From Lycocorax pyrrhopterus obiensis (lineage: Eukaryota; Chordata; Aves; Passeriformes; Paradisaeidae), in assembly GCA_014706295.1 (NCBI GenBank), contig JACSVZ010000002.1, forward strand, positions 109,008,930 to 109,072,929: DNA of 64,000 bases, read 5' to 3'. A program made the translations under genes and the position numbers. The stretch's first letter is position 1. Each line of letters begins with the position of its first letter. Of this stretch, positions 46,960 to 59,995 are shown one piece after another. Under the pieces are notes generated by a model. That model did not search any database and had not been told where the DNA came from. It saw nothing but the letters and a program-made list of their open reading frames with translations.

Positions 46960-49730
46960 AGTGCAAATTGAGATTGTCTACCTCATAAGAGCAATTAGAA
47001 ATGGCTTAATATTTGTTGAAAATGTTCTCATTGATTCCTCCTTCACTATGACTGTGCCATTTGTGTTTGAATATTTTGTCCTTCCACAAAATTCAGTCAG
47101 TCTAAATAAAAATTACAAACTAATCATAGTTAAAAGGAGCTAACATTACAGGAATAATCTCCACTTTATCATTTCCTGACCTCCAAATGTTCACTTTCTG
47201 AAAATACACTATTTTACCATTTGATTTTAGGTTCCTAGAATTTCTTGCACAATTTTGCCTGTCCTGAAGTGATTCAGTGAATCCTTTTAAACACTGAAAT
47301 GCAGCCCAGGTTTACTTCAGAATACACAGAAGAGGATTTATCTACCTGAAATTCTTGTCCCATACTACATTTAGTGCAGATATTCCAAAACAGTACTTGA
47401 TTTTTTTAAATAGCAATTTTAAGCATTAAAATCTGTTATGGTGGCAGTCTGGTCTCCCACTTGAAAACAAGCCATGTAGAATTTTGTAGGGGTTAAGATA
47501 AACCACCAACTGTAAGAAAACTATTAGAATTACTGTTAAAAACAACAAATGAGAAGAAAAATTTGTGCTTTCTTCCTTTTACAGGAACAAGATCCCAAAA
47601 CTAGTCCATTACACCAGTCACTTTAGCTTTAAGCAATGAATTAACATTAAGTAACGTATTCTCACAAACTTCTAATGACATGCAAAACTAAAAATATCAC
47701 AGCTGAGATGTTACTGCTATCATGCGAATACCTGAAATAGTTCTGTATCAAAATAAATTTCATTTTTTATCAGTATTCCACTAGTCTTGTGGTTCTTTCC
47801 AGCTAGACAATCTGCACTTCAAATAAACTTAAGACCTGTTCTTCTTCCACACACCTTGGTGCAACTCTGAACTCTAAACAAACAAACCAACCCACAGACA
47901 ATGACACGGGATGAAAACCAAGAACACTGGAAATTTGTAAGATATAAGGGTACTAAATGCAGGTATTCTGTGCCATAGCCATGAATGCCCCACTTTTCTT
48001 TCTCTATATATTCTTGAGTTCCACTTTTCTGTCATGAATCGGAAAAGAGGAGTTATACTTCCACCAAGTTTTATTAAGAAAATCAATACCGTAAGACTGA
48101 GAGCACATTCTGCGATTAGGGTTCACAGAAAACATAACTATCTCTGACTAAAGATGCTACCTAATCTTCTGTTTCAGTGTCCCTCCTCATACATTCCAAG
48201 GCCAGAAACCAAACAACAGGAGTACTACTGTCCTCTTCCTCATTTTTGGGAGGTTAAAGAGACCTGACAGTAGCAGGAGCAATCTCCATGCTCAAACAAA
48301 AAAATATAATGCAATTGTTAGAAATGAGTATCCAAGATGCCATTACCACAAGAATCATCCAAATATGTTTTAAATATGATTAGTACCAATGTTCATGCTA
48401 CCAAGCATGTTAGTTATTTGATCTATCCCCTTACACATAATTAAAATATCATGTAGTATTGCACAATATTTTTGCAAATATTATTAAATCTTAAATCTAC
48501 CATCTTCTATTCTGTTGTATATGTCTAAATGAAATACAGTGAATTTTTGTTACCATAGTAACCACAGAACTGTAGAAATTTAGTTTTGGCATAATTGCTG
48601 CATATGTTCATACAAATCACATCTTTTATTCTGAGCATTAGAAATGAAGACACTTCTTAACTCCATTTTTTAAAAATAGAGTAATGAAGAAACAAAAAAT
48701 GAGACAGAGTATTTATAGACATAACACAACATATTCTTGTTTAATTCACTCATTTGCTTTTCTTTTATAATTAGAGTATATTTTCTTACATTCTATTAAA
48801 CCATTAGCTAAGTACTGTTTAAGTTATCTTTTTATATTGATAATTAAGCCTGTTCTGTTTTTGTCATTAGGTTCAAATTATTATTTTAGAACAATAAATA
48901 TATTATTAGTCAAACATCCAGAAAGAGCTATAGAAACTACAGCAAAAATAAACACACCCAACAGCCTGGGACACACTTATTTTGTTTTTATCACTTGCAA
49001 TGAGCTTCACATTGAATAAGGATAAATTTATGTGTGTCTTTAGTTTCAAGAAATAGTAGAAAAGGAAAAAGCACTCTAGGCATGCTGACACTCAGTCTTA
49101 CAACAGCATAATTTTCTCAGCAGCGCTGGAAAACACACATTCAGCAGGAACAAATTAACTCAATTCAACCAGCCTATGAGTTATCTACAAAGTCCTCTCC
49201 ACTTCCTTATCAGCTCCCAGAATGAATCTTAAATGTCTCATAAAATCCCCACCCCAAAACAATCCCACAACCCCATGGGACAGATGAACAGTAGGACAGG
49301 GGAATTTCTACGTTTTCACTTCAGAACTAGAATTCTTTCATTTGTTCCCTTCTCTAGCTTTGTTTGCTCAATAATTTAGTACTGATTGTGTTGTTTCAGA
49401 GCTACCTTATACTTATCAAGTTTATCATCTGTACCTTTCATTTAAATATTCAGAAATACAAACAAACATAATTTCAGAGAGTTTGGTAATACAGAACAGA
49501 CAAAGAGACAAATAAATCATAGTTAACATCAGCACAGATCATTTCTGCTTGAAAACTTTAAGTCTTGGAAACTCAAAATTTTTTCTTAATCCATCTCATA
49601 CGTTGAATGAAAACCTGCAATCATCCTATGCCTTGCAACAAAGAAATGTAAACTAGAAGTCCAAGAATTTGTTTAGCACACAGTGTAATGCTTCTAACTT
49701 GAAGTACCAAATATATAATTTTCAGTTTAC
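46960..49730. other. Intron-like sequence, nothing recognised
   Basis: AT-rich. ORFs at 46961-47143, 47874-48086, 48837-49019 and 48906-49091 lack support. Confidence 0.4.
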
Positions 49731-49824
49731 CTTATCTCCTCAGACCCTTCCCAGCATGAATGGGCCAAGGTCTCCAAGAACTTGTGGAACTGATCCACAC
49801 GAATTTTGAAGGATATAACAGGTT
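49731..49824 (-). CDS. Well-bounded exon of the minus-strand gene
   Basis: A 94-nt minus-strand block with acceptor CATAATTTTTTTTTTGAG and donor GATAAG|GTAAAC. The open frame of 30 codons reads PVISFKIRVDQFHKFLETLA, then HSCWEGSEEI. It starts in phase 1 and leaves AG (phase 2). It is an amphipathic helix, less heptad-regular than the exons further 3'. The upstream candidate at 54449-54491 leaves the single A it needs (giving Lys). By position it is among the most 5' coding blocks seen here; the start codon of the gene was not identified. Confidence 0.6.
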
Positions 49825-49829
49825 CTCAA

Positions 49830-51210
49830 AAAAAAAAATTATGATAAACCAAGAATAATGGATAGATAATGAAAGTTCATATTATTTGAAATAATCACTG
49901 TTTTTAATGAGATGTCTCATGGCTGTTGTAAATAACAGAGGAAAAATGCTAAAAAGATTTTATAACATCCCCATGACCATTAGAATCAGTGAAGCCGGGT
50001 TTTCCAGAGATACAAGTGCAACATTGCCTCACAGAAGCCCAGTGTCACTGAGCCTAGTGTCGCTGAGCCTGACCAACACAGCTTCGCCTGGTATTCCGTT
50101 CTGGGCATGTGCATAGGACTGTTTTGGAGCTTGGCTGACTATTCAAGACATGTCAATCAGTCAGCTGACTGCTACCCTACAGAATGTGTACAGGGCTAAT
50201 TTGTAATTTCTTTCTTTCAGATAAGGAAATAATTTGGGTCTGCCAATTTTCATGAAACTTGGAAGAATTTAGCATCTTTGAGACTCCTAGCCATCTGTCA
50301 AATCTGGCTGGAAGAGACAAAAGCTACCGGAGCACAGGCACTGGCAGACCATATATGGTGACAGCATATACTTTGTTTTCTTACATATACAAAATACCCT
50401 CCCTCTTTACTTGGAGGGTCCCTACAGTGACTGCAGTCATTTGCTTCATAACCTTTCCATCAAACTATATTTTGTCAGGATCCTAAACCTTACTATTTCA
50501 TCAGTAAAACATATAAAGGTAAAAGAGAAAAGGATCAGATCTTGCACATAATAAAAACTAAAGAAAAACATAGGGAAAAAAAGACAAAAGCAAGTGAGAG
50601 AAAAAAGCACGAGGATGCTGGCAATAGTAAAGAAAAGCAGGTGGGATAGTGCGTTCAATGAATGAAAGGTGCTTGCAAGAAAAGCCAGAAAACACATGTT
50701 ACACAGGAGGGAAATGGAGTTAATACAAAGATACAAAGGTGACAAAGTAAATGAAAGTTAAGGGAAAGAAAAAGAAGAGAATGACAAAGCCTACGTGCCA
50801 AAACTGGAATGGGACAATACAAGTAAAAATGACAGAGCATCTGTAAGAGTAAAAAAGAAATTGATTACTTAATTAAGCATTTACATAGTTCCATGACAGA
50901 GCAGAAAGGGTCCAACTAGGTTGAAAAATCATTTTCTCCTCAGTGATAGCAGAAGTGTAGAAGAATGTTAAAACTGATGGCATTGCAAAATTTGCCTCAA
51001 TGGATTGAAAGATCTAAGGCAATTTCATCCAAATCTAAACCATTTCTGACAGATTCATGTCAAATCTGTTACAATATCTTTTACTGACGGTTTCTGCCAA
51101 ACATCTAGGCAAACTTAAACCAAGCTTTTTAACCATCTTTATCATTACTTAGCCACCCCAATGTATAATATCCTGTCCTCGTCCCATCCGTATGGACACA
51201 GAAAACAGCA
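49830..51210. other. Intergenic or intron sequence; small 15-bp tandem duplication
   Basis: Contains AGTGTCACTGAGCCT followed directly by AGTGTCGCTGAGCCT at about 50041-50070. Purine-rich stretch at 50520-50850; minus ORFs there (50446-50840) are low-complexity by-products. No gene recognised. Confidence 0.4.
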
Positions 51211-51214
51211 GATT

Positions 51215-51490
51215 GCATTCATTGTGTAAACAACTTCCTAAGGATTTGAGAACTGCTATCGCTTTCCTTCTCTACACTAAACAGACTAAATTCTTCTAAG
51301 TTTTTGCACACACACCCTCCCACCCCAGAGATTATACTTGCCAACTTTTTCCTGCTCTCTTTCTCCAAGTTCTCCCCAGCTGGCCCAGGTCTTTGCAGAC
51401 ATATACCCTAAGGAGGCCACAGCCTTCCAGCTGATGTCTCACCTAAGAAGAATGGGCAATGCTTTTGGTTTCATGTCCTGATAAAGCTCT
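51215..51490 (-). mobile_element. Old CR1-type LINE 3' UTR fragment
   Basis: The plus strand runs CCTTCTCTACACTAAACAGAC, then CTCTCTTTCTCCAAGTTCTCC and GGAGGCCACAGCCTTCCAG...GATGTCTCACC. In diverged form this follows the reverse-complement order of the CR1 3' UTR (a CTTCTCCAGGCTGAACA-like block, then TCCAG...TGTGGCCTCACC). It is considerably more diverged than the other CR1 copies here. Confidence 0.5.
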
Positions 51491-51499
51491 TGCTTCTAT

Positions 51500-53120
51500 C
51501 ACAACAGCATGACACTGGTTTTCATGGCTAGCACTTCAACCAACACATATTTTTGTACTTTATCTAGCAAATTCTTGTCCTTTCTATCCATTATTTCTGC
51601 TTATGGATAGTACTTGGTACTTTTTCTTCCTGATTTACACCCTATTCTCTGACTTCTCAAGATCATTTCACATTCTAAATGATCTTGTCCTTCAGAATGC
51701 TTGCAGCTCCCCTCCACCAAGGTGCTGTGTCCAAGTTGGGAAAGAATCATGTAGTAAGTGCTTGCAGTCTGCATAGTTTTATTTTTCTTCAGTGCCATGC
51801 ATAAGAAGACATGGCTTTGCTGGTTCTGTGCTCTTTCAAAGAAAAAAAAGAAAAGGGAGAACATTTTAAAATGCTGATCCATCTCTATTTGATTTCTCAT
51901 CTTAAGCCATATGTATTTTATTACTTTATGTTTCAGAGGGACTTGAAGTTAAATAGTCATTTTAGCCATTATGTATATTATATAAATAGTTCACTTGCAA
52001 AGATTAGAGAAACAAAATGAGTTGAAAATTTGGCAGGATCATGCAATCTATTTGAAAAAAGAAAAGGAAACACAACACACCACTAAACAACATGAAATTG
52101 CATCTGTGTGTTCTCTAGCTTGAGGAGGTCTTGCCAGATTCCAAAGCAAGTGCTGAGTAACTACAAACATGTTCTTGTTCAGTTGGAGTAAGATGTATTT
52201 TGTGGCACTGCTCACATCTTAGCAGCTAGTTAAGTCTTGATGTTATATAGAACTTACACAGTCTCAGACTCCATTTTTATAAGGATTCAACATCAAAGGA
52301 AAGACTAACTTACACAATCAAATATAGCTACATTAAGAGTACATTCTTGTACCTGCCGTGCAACACAACCATAAAAAATTACTCCTCTGAGACAAAGCTG
52401 TGCCTGACAGGAAAAAAAAAAAAGGAAAGAAAAAAGAAAAAAAAAAAGGGAAAAAAAAGACTAGAAAAGTAATGATAGACAAAATACCAGCAATATCCCC
52501 AAGCTAACTGGAGCTGCTGCTCACTCAAGTAAATTCTTTCTCACCATTGTCTGAATTGAGACATCCTAAATCATAACAAATTTTCTTTAGGAAATGTGAT
52601 CATTACTTTTACTGGGCGTTTGCACCCCATAATTTAGCAATTCAACTTGAATTTTCAAACAAAGCTTAGAAACACACAGTAAAATTAAAACATAAATAGA
52701 TTTTAAAAACTTTATATGACATTTTGCTACCTATTTGAGAAAAAAGAACGCAAGAGAGACTTTTTGCTAGATTTACTCTCTCTCTAAATTTCTCCTTTAT
52801 CACATATTTGCTCTCAAATACATAATAGTTCACTATGTACAGAATTCAAAGGTCGTATCAACATCCATTTTTTGCTAGAGGAAGAGTTTTAATTTCTTAT
52901 CCATAGGCACAGACGGGCACGACCTTAAGTGTCTTTACTCTCCTTGATGGGAGCGATGCCGGTGCAAAGCCCTTTTAGATGTATACAGTTAGCCTACAAA
53001 TTGAAATAAAATTCTAACATCACCCTTCAAAAGCAGATGCTTTCCCTCATTCTGTCTTCACATCAACAGTTGCAGACCTACCTGTCCTAATATGCAAAAT
53101 ATCAAACCTGAAACAGTCAG
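51500..53120. other. Non-coding, with A-rich low-complexity tract
   Basis: A-rich/GA-rich low-complexity tract at about 52410-52460. A small patch with several CpG sites at 52910-52965 is unexplained. No gene recognised. Confidence 0.4.
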
Positions 53121-53198
53121 CTAGAGTGCAGTTACTGCTACCATGTCCTCTTTTCCTTCAGCTCCATCTGAAATCTCTTTACAAAAATGCTTACAAAT

Positions 53199-53262
53199 AA
53201 ATATATATGTATATATGTATATATGTGTGTATATATATGTGTGTGTATATGTACATACATAG
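53199..53262. repeat. (TATG)n/(TA)n microsatellite
   Basis: Alternating TATATATG and TGTGTATA units over about 60 bp. The minus ORF at 53121-53306 runs through it and is not a gene. Confidence 0.9.
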
Positions 53263-53786
53263 AAAACAATGACCATCAGACCATCATAGGTACATCTTAA
53301 TACCACACCTTAAAGTCAGGCAAACTCTAATCTCACAGAGGCTGTATAATCTGAAAACACGAGAGCATTTACAAAAAATTGAGAGCCCCTCAGTAGGGAA
53401 GCAGGTTTAGGAGACAGAGGTACCAATTTGGTACATGATAGTGGCACGGTGTCACTGGAGACAACCATGCTGCAAATCCAGGAGGAATCATTTTAGAGGA
53501 CTCCAAATCAAATACCTTCAAAACCTTAGTCAATCTCTCAGTTGCCAAAAGCATACTCAAATAAAAGGCTCTCATTTAGCAAACATACTCAGTTTTCCAA
53601 TTAGGGCACTTTCAAAGAACATGACCAGTCCCAAAATGATCACATACTATATTTTTATTTGGGACCAGAACCAGCCTGTCAACTTTCAATGTACATTTCA
53701 ATATGATCAATACAGAAAAACAATGAGGGGTTCTGCTCAGGGTATGTTCTGGTGAAGAACTCAATCAAGCCTACAGGTGCAGAACC

Positions 53787-53937
53787 CATGAGTCCATCTC
53801 TGGCAGTGTTCAACGCCAGGTTGGATGGGGCTCTGAGAAGCGTGGTCTACTGGAAGGTGTCTCTGGCCCGGGCAGGGGGGTTGGAACTAGATGATTTTTA
53901 ATGTCCCTTCCAATCCAAACCATTCTAAGATCTGAGA
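53787..53937 (+). mobile_element. CR1 LINE 3' end, 5'-truncated
   Basis: The plus strand reads GTGTTCAACGCCAGGTTGGAT, then GGAACTAGATGATTTTTAATG and CCCTTCCAATCCAAACCATTC, the avian CR1 3' end in sense orientation. Confidence 0.93.
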
Positions 53938-53939
53938 AA

Positions 53940-54448
53940 ACTCAGAACCTGCTCCATGTCCCACTTCTGCCAGACCAGTGCTTTCCAACTTTCAGTGCTT
54001 GCATGGCCAATGCCCTGAAATCACCTGGATTTTTCATGTTTTCAGTTAGAACTTTGCTGCTGAGATTGACTGTGCAATGAAATATTATAATGTTCAACAG
54101 CATCATCCAAAATCTGGGAACTAATATTTCAAATAATAAAGCCAATCTTTGCCTCTTTAATTCTTTCGTATATACATTATTAGTTACCAATAAATGTGCT
54201 CCAGAGCCGTTCCCAGTTTTGCTGCCAGTCCTGATTATTTAAAAACAGCCCTGGAAATCCTTGCAGTATGTGAAAAGCCTTTTCACACAAATTTAAGTGG
54301 GGACGAGGACTCATGGAGGGCTCAAATGGCACTCTTAGTTAAATCTGGTTCCCTCATGAGAAGTATATACTCAGCCTTCCATACTTCTCCTTTACTTTAA
54401 GATAGGAGGTTAAAATTAAGTTAAAGGAAAAGGCAAAAGGTGCCTCAC
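53940..54448. other. Non-coding, nothing recognised
   Basis: ORFs 53942-54190 (minus) and 54194-54400 (plus) have no support. Confidence 0.35.
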
Positions 54449-54491
54449 TTGTATTTACTCCTAGATTGCCCTTTGCTTCCACTTTCAACAC
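54449..54491 (-). CDS. Candidate 5'-side exon of the minus-strand gene
   Basis: A 43-nt minus-strand block with a strong pyrimidine acceptor (TGTCTTTTTTTTTCTGG...TACAAG) and donor ACAA|GTGAGG. The open frame reads VLKVEAKGNLGVNT, phase 0 to 1, leaving one A that completes a Lys codon with the AA that starts the exon at 49824. Short, so it could be a chance pair of sites, but both sites and the phase agree. Confidence 0.36.
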
Positions 54492-54499
54492 CTTGTACC

Positions 54500-57400
54500 A
54501 TACCAGAAAAAAAAAGACATTTAGGGGACAGTCCAAAAATCCAAAAATCACTTTCTCCTGTGTTCTGTGTCCTTCTCATCTCTTCTCTGTGTAGGTTTTA
54601 TGTGAATTCTAGTATGTTTGACTTCAGCCTGTATGTTTTAAATGAGAAAAAAACAAGAGGGATGATGAAGTCTTTAACTTACTTCACTTTACTTCCTCAG
54701 TATAATCTTAGTGAAGACAAGATGGGGCACTTCTAAAGTAATCACACAAAATCAGTGAGTTTTAAAATCTCCAGTTTATTAAATCTCTTTCTCTCTACAT
54801 ATATATATATATATCATAGGAAGACTAACTATATCTGCATTCTGTTGTCCTGGCAACATCTGAAATACCAGACACAAATGGTTCACAAACATCAAGGAAT
54901 ATTTTCCAGTTTCTACTTTTCCAGTTTTACTACTGTCGTGCCCATTTACGTATCACAAGAAGAAAAAAATTATAGATGTGTTATTGTAACTAAAACTATT
55001 TTTAGTAAACGTATGCTTCATGCTACAAAGCAAATCTAAGAGCTGTTGTGACAGGTGTTACGACATCACCTGGAAAGAATGGCAATATCAGCTACACGTC
55101 TTCCTTCATGCTTCTGACAGGCTCCATCAGGGGCACAGGCCACCACCACCATTAATCCCTTGTACTACGCTGTAGCTTCAACACTTGTAGCAAGTATCAC
55201 CGAACAAAGGAGTCTGCAAAACAGACACCGACTTCAAAGACAGTTCTAACAATGATGTTTTCAATGCCAGCTCCTCCTGCTAAATAGAGAGGCAACTTGA
55301 AAAGCAGTCAAAACTACACTTACGTCTCCAATAATGTTGCATCGCGGTATATATCTCAAAATAAACACCCTTTTATAGAGAACAAAAAAATAACCTTCCG
55401 AACCCAAGAAAACCGTGGGGCAGCAGTTACCAGGAGAATAAACACCATGTTCTGATATTTTATAGGCTGTGAAATCACAATTTTAACCTTTACCAAGACT
55501 TAAGAAAGGAGATAGGTTAAGGTGATAGATACTGCATTTTTACTTTTCCAGGCTAAATTCATGACTTCAGATCACCAAGCTGTTGCACATATTTCTCATA
55601 CTTTGATTAATCACTTCTTATTTTGCAATACACATTTTTTGCTTCCTTCTTTGCTTTTCCAAGGAAAAAGGAAACTACTCTTGAAGCAATAAAAGTCACT
55701 CTTTTGAGTCACAAATATATGACTAGTTTCATCATTACTGTGTTTGATCTTGTGGAGCAGTTACTGATTTTGGTAACCATTGTGAAACAAAGAACATGTT
55801 GTCTAATCTTCTGATTGCTATCATAAGAGTACTGTGGCCATTCTTAGTTGTAGATTTCTCAACCAAATTAAGAAAAAAATAATTTAGATAGCTGCCAGCT
55901 AACTGATACTTTTGAAAATTTTAGATGGTGTTAGTAAAAACTAGATTTATCCAGAATTTGAGTGTCTTTGTAGTTAGCTGCATAATTTATTCATAAATGG
56001 GAATACAGCTTCAAGAGTGTATTAATATATTCATTAATCTCATAAAAAGCATTGTCTGGTGCCTTTTTTTTTTTTTAAATAGCGTTATGATTATTCTTAC
56101 AGTTAAACACTAAAAGTTACGTTTAAAAAGTTGCTGAAAACAAGCAGGACTGAGCACATTATGTTTTAATCATGTATAGGTATATCAAGAAACATTTAAA
56201 AGTTTTACAACTGTGGAATTATAAGCATATAAAAAATGGAAAAAACCCCATGTAGATCCTCAGCTCCTAGTTAGCATGTTACCAGCTAAGTATTTCCAGT
56301 GAACGTCTCTTTAGACCTTTCTTACAACCTTTCCCCTTCATCAAAGACCAACTAAGACTTTAACAGAACTAAGAAGATCCTGAACATGAACTATATGTCA
56401 CTGTTTTGTGAATTTTTCTCAGATTTATCTTATAGTCCAGAGAACTTAAAATGACACAATAGAGAGTATTACAAAAGCACACCATATGCTAAAATATAGA
56501 TAATTTTACTCCCCTATAGGTTTCTCCTGAACCTGCTTTTTTCCTCTTTGTTATTGACAGTAAAATATATGCTAGATCAGTCCATAAAGGAAGTGCAGAT
56601 GGTCTGCATGGTATGTGCTGCAGAACAGGAAAATCTGAAAATGTGGGACCAATTGTGCCTTTTTTCCCAGCCTACACACAAAGCATACACTGCAAACAGA
56701 AGCTGCAAGAAGCTGAGCTCGTAGCATTGAATGCTGGATTGTGATACTGAAATGCAGGGTCTGCTTCTTTAATCGTCTCTTCTGCAACACAAGTGAGAAA
56801 TTTGTACATGAATGACAAAAAAAATTACAAGAGCAAACACAACATTATGTACCTTCTCCAATGACGGAGAAGACCAAATATTGGAGAGATATTAAGCCAC
56901 ATCAGAAGCAGCACCAGGCCAGCATCCATAGCACTGATTTCACACCTAGCTGCTAACTAGGAACTTAACCCAATGCTTTCGCTTAGAATGGGGTGCCTAA
57001 AATCATCTACAGCTCAAAATGTCAGCATCTGAGTTTACATTTCTCCTGTGGCACCTTTGTGGTCTGCATCTCAAGAAATGGAATGGAGTTGCCCAGTCTC
57101 AAGTTGTCTTGAACCAGAATGCTGCTAAAATAATGCAGCTTTTATTCCCTTCTTTTTTTTTCTTCCATTTCATACTTCAGCACAAATAAATTATTAGATG
57201 TCCACGTTGTGGCTTTAGTTACACACACGGGAGCATAACTGACTTAACGCAAATTTTGCATAGCTTAAAACAATAAATAACACAAATTTTGGTAATGTAT
57301 AAACGGCAAGCAAGTCCTACTCACCCTGCAGTGCTAGGAGGAACATATAAAGTTGACACCCTCCCTCAACTGCTTGTTAAATGCACTACAAATGTTTCAG

Positions 57401-58140
57401 CAGAGTCAAGGAGAAAATTTATTTGTTTAGCAGTGCCCCATTTTCATTAAGTACATTTCCAGAACAAAACCAGATCCTAAGGTTTCTTTTTAAAGAGTTT
57501 TTATATTTTCAGCCTTTATGCAATATTTTAATAATACAGTATTGTCTTATGTGGGAAAATAGAATGTGTGTCCCAGATTTACTTCATAATGTCTGCTTTC
57601 TACAAATCAAGTAGTGCAAAATTAATTGTATTTATCATAATGAGATTCCCATTCTGCAACTTTGAGAAACTCCTAGTGTGATGGAGGGAAGTTTAAGTTC
57701 TTCCATTTAAAGCTCATCATGCAATATGTAGGGTGGGTGAAAATTAAATGTACTGCAGGATGTACTACGGCTGCCCCAGCCCCAGTTTTTGCAATTACAT
57801 TTCAGGGCAAAATGTGAATAACCCCCCCAAAGCAGCTGCATTATTGGAGAGAAAACTAAGCAGCAACACTGTTTTATAAAAGTTCATGGAAAAGCACGAA
57901 ACAGAGATTTTGTTGAAGGATTTTTTATTGCATCTTATAGATTATTCAATGAAATATATTTGCAAATTTTATAATGGTGTGATACAATTATCCAGATTGC
58001 ATTCATAACTGAAAAAACTAGTCAGATGCAATCAAAACAAGCCACTTTAGATCAGTACACTAGCAATGAAAACTGGAGGGAGAGGATTTTATGGCAAGTT
58101 AGAGACCTCACATTTTTTTATTATGGTCTCAAAAATGCTG
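54500..58140. other. Non-coding, with a (TA)n repeat
   Basis: (TA)n at about 54797-54814. A strong donor-like AGG|GTGAGT on the minus strand at about 57328 follows MFLLALQ in an open frame, but no promoter or acceptor was seen. ORFs at 54755-55039, 55623-55814, 56572-56790 and 57381-57614 are unsupported. Confidence 0.35.
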
Positions 58141-58147
58141 TATTCAG

Positions 58148-58220
58148 TCCCTCTTAAGCAGGGGGTAGGACCAGATGACCTCCAGAGGTCCCTCTCAACC
58201 TCAGCTATTCTGTGATTGTG
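58148..58220 (+). mobile_element. CR1 LINE 3'-end fragment
   Basis: The plus strand reads GGACCAGATGACCTCCAGAG, then GTCCCTCTCAACCTCAGC and TATTCTGTGATTGTG, matching a CR1 subfamily 3' end. Confidence 0.85.
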
Positions 58221-58766
58221 TATGAAATGCTGAAGTATTTGAGTTAAATTTGGTGAGGCACAGTTTTAATCTCTCAAGGAATTGCACATGTAAGTCAGAG
58301 AAACAGTAGATACTGGTTTCTTGCACCTGGGTTGGCTCTTCATTACTGGGTTACTGAATTGGAGCAGTCAGCTGTATGTGGATGTCTGTAAGCTTTTCTT
58401 TTCTTTCAGCTGCCAGAAAAAAAAATGATGTTACAGCACAAACAATATGTTTAATTTAGCGTAATTTTTTTTCCTAGCGTAAAAAGCCATGAATTTGGTT
58501 CTTTATGACTCATTCCCACCACATACATTTTTCACTTTGGCTGAGAAGGCAAATATTCAATTATTCATGCAACTCTCTTTAGAACACACTGCGGCTATGA
58601 CAATGCTGGAAAGCCAAATATTATGCTTAAAAATGGTGTCCTGGCTGCCTAAACTAATACCCCTGTACATGATTGTTATCACGGCCTCTCAAAAAACTGC
58701 AACATGTCATGTGCTAAAATGCAAGTTCTGTGACCATCAGGTACTTTTTTCCAGGGTTTGCTTGTC

Positions 58767-58818
58767 TATGTCTATGTCTATGTCTATGTCTATGTCTATG
58801 TCTATGTCTATGTCTATG
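58767..58818. repeat. (TCTATG)n hexanucleotide repeat
   Basis: About 8 to 9 perfect copies of TCTATG (equivalently TGTCTA). In one plus frame it encodes a Ser-Met repeat within the 119-codon ORF at 58489-58848, but nothing else supports that ORF as a gene. Confidence 0.93.
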
Positions 58819-58829
58819 AATGCTGTCTC

Positions 58830-59935
58830 TGTTCCATTATCTAACTAGCAGGGATTCTGGGTGATACTTATATTCCTCTTTCTAGGTAAACAAATTCTTT
58901 TTGATTCCTGTAAGTCTAAAAGAACTGTCACTAAAGAAATAGAGTTTCTCACTTGAGTCGAGTAGGATTGCACTGAACAGCTGATAAAAACCATATCTGG
59001 TATCAAAATACATGGTACAGGGAGACAGACATTGTCTTCCAACCATCATGAGGTGAGAGATGCAAATTCTTGTGACAGAGCTGTTGATAACTCAGAAGCT
59101 GCTGCTATGAATTTAAAAAGAAAAATTCCCCACTCAGATCTGAGCAGGAAAACAAGGTGAAGCATGTGAAGATAATGCACAAAAACACAGGCTACAGGCA
59201 TAATACACACAAAGTAATTTAAAGTAGACAGTAGCAACCAAGGCATTAATAATAGATATGGAAATGCATCACTGTGTGGAAGGACATAATACTGTTTGTA
59301 AAACTGTGTCTGACTTTATATTCATTTAAAAGTAAGCTACGGATTGGAAAATTCTGAAACTAAGACTTAAGAATGACACAATAATCAATTTTTGAAAAAT
59401 AAGCAAAAACGAAACATTGATTGAAACCAACAGAGCATTTCTTCCCAAGAAATACATCTGTGTATAAGAAATCATAAAATATGGATCTGTGTTTCTACAT
59501 AATCCAGAACATGTACATTAAAACATGAATGTCAGCACTCCTAACTAGAAATTGCCCATTAGGGAAACCGCTACCTATTCCATTGATTCGGTGTTATTAC
59601 TTCCCTTTTTAAAATTCTTACCGTGCAACAATGTAGATCATGAATCTTTATCTGAAAAAGCATACGAAGCCCACCCTGGACAAAGACAAACTTTCCACAG
59701 GCTTTAGTTGAGACTAATGTATGGATTAACACGTACACACCTCCAAACACAAAAAGAATGCATATTCTGTAAACAAATTTTTAACCTAGAGGACCTCATT
59801 ACAATTAACACAGAAAAACATATGTATACTTTTCTTTTTTTTTTTTCTTTTCCCTAGGATCCCTTCCTTAACTAAGCACTCCTATAAATGATACTGAGCC
59901 AGGAGAGGCTCCTGAATATATCTTAGATTACCATA
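58830..59935. other. Non-coding, nothing recognised
   Basis: Short T-rich run at about 59830-59848 directly before the LTR relic. ORFs at 58845-59042 and 59046-59246 (minus) are unsupported. Confidence 0.4.
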
Positions 59936-59939
59936 ATTA

Positions 59940-59994
59940 TACACAGCGAGTGGCTGTGTGGTACTTAGTTCCCAGCAGGGGTTAAACCACGACA
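59940..59994 (+). mobile_element. 54-bp relic of an ERV LTR 3' end
   Basis: GAGTGGCTGTGTGGTACTTAG followed by GGGGTTAAACCACGACA matches the last ~54 bp of the LTR at 29824-30388 (TAGTGGCTGTGTGGAGCTCAG...GGGGTTAAACCACGACA). The rest of the LTR is absent on the 5' side. Confidence 0.8.
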
Positions 59995-59995
59995 A

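Noticed and set aside
50041..50070. Two adjacent near-identical 15-mers, as a possible start of a longer array
   Set aside because: Only two copies are present with no spacing pattern, so it is a small local duplication.
50446..50840. Phe/Leu/Ser-rich minus ORFs resembling membrane segments
   Set aside because: They are the complement of a purine-rich low-complexity stretch on the plus strand, which produces hydrophobic codons without being a gene.
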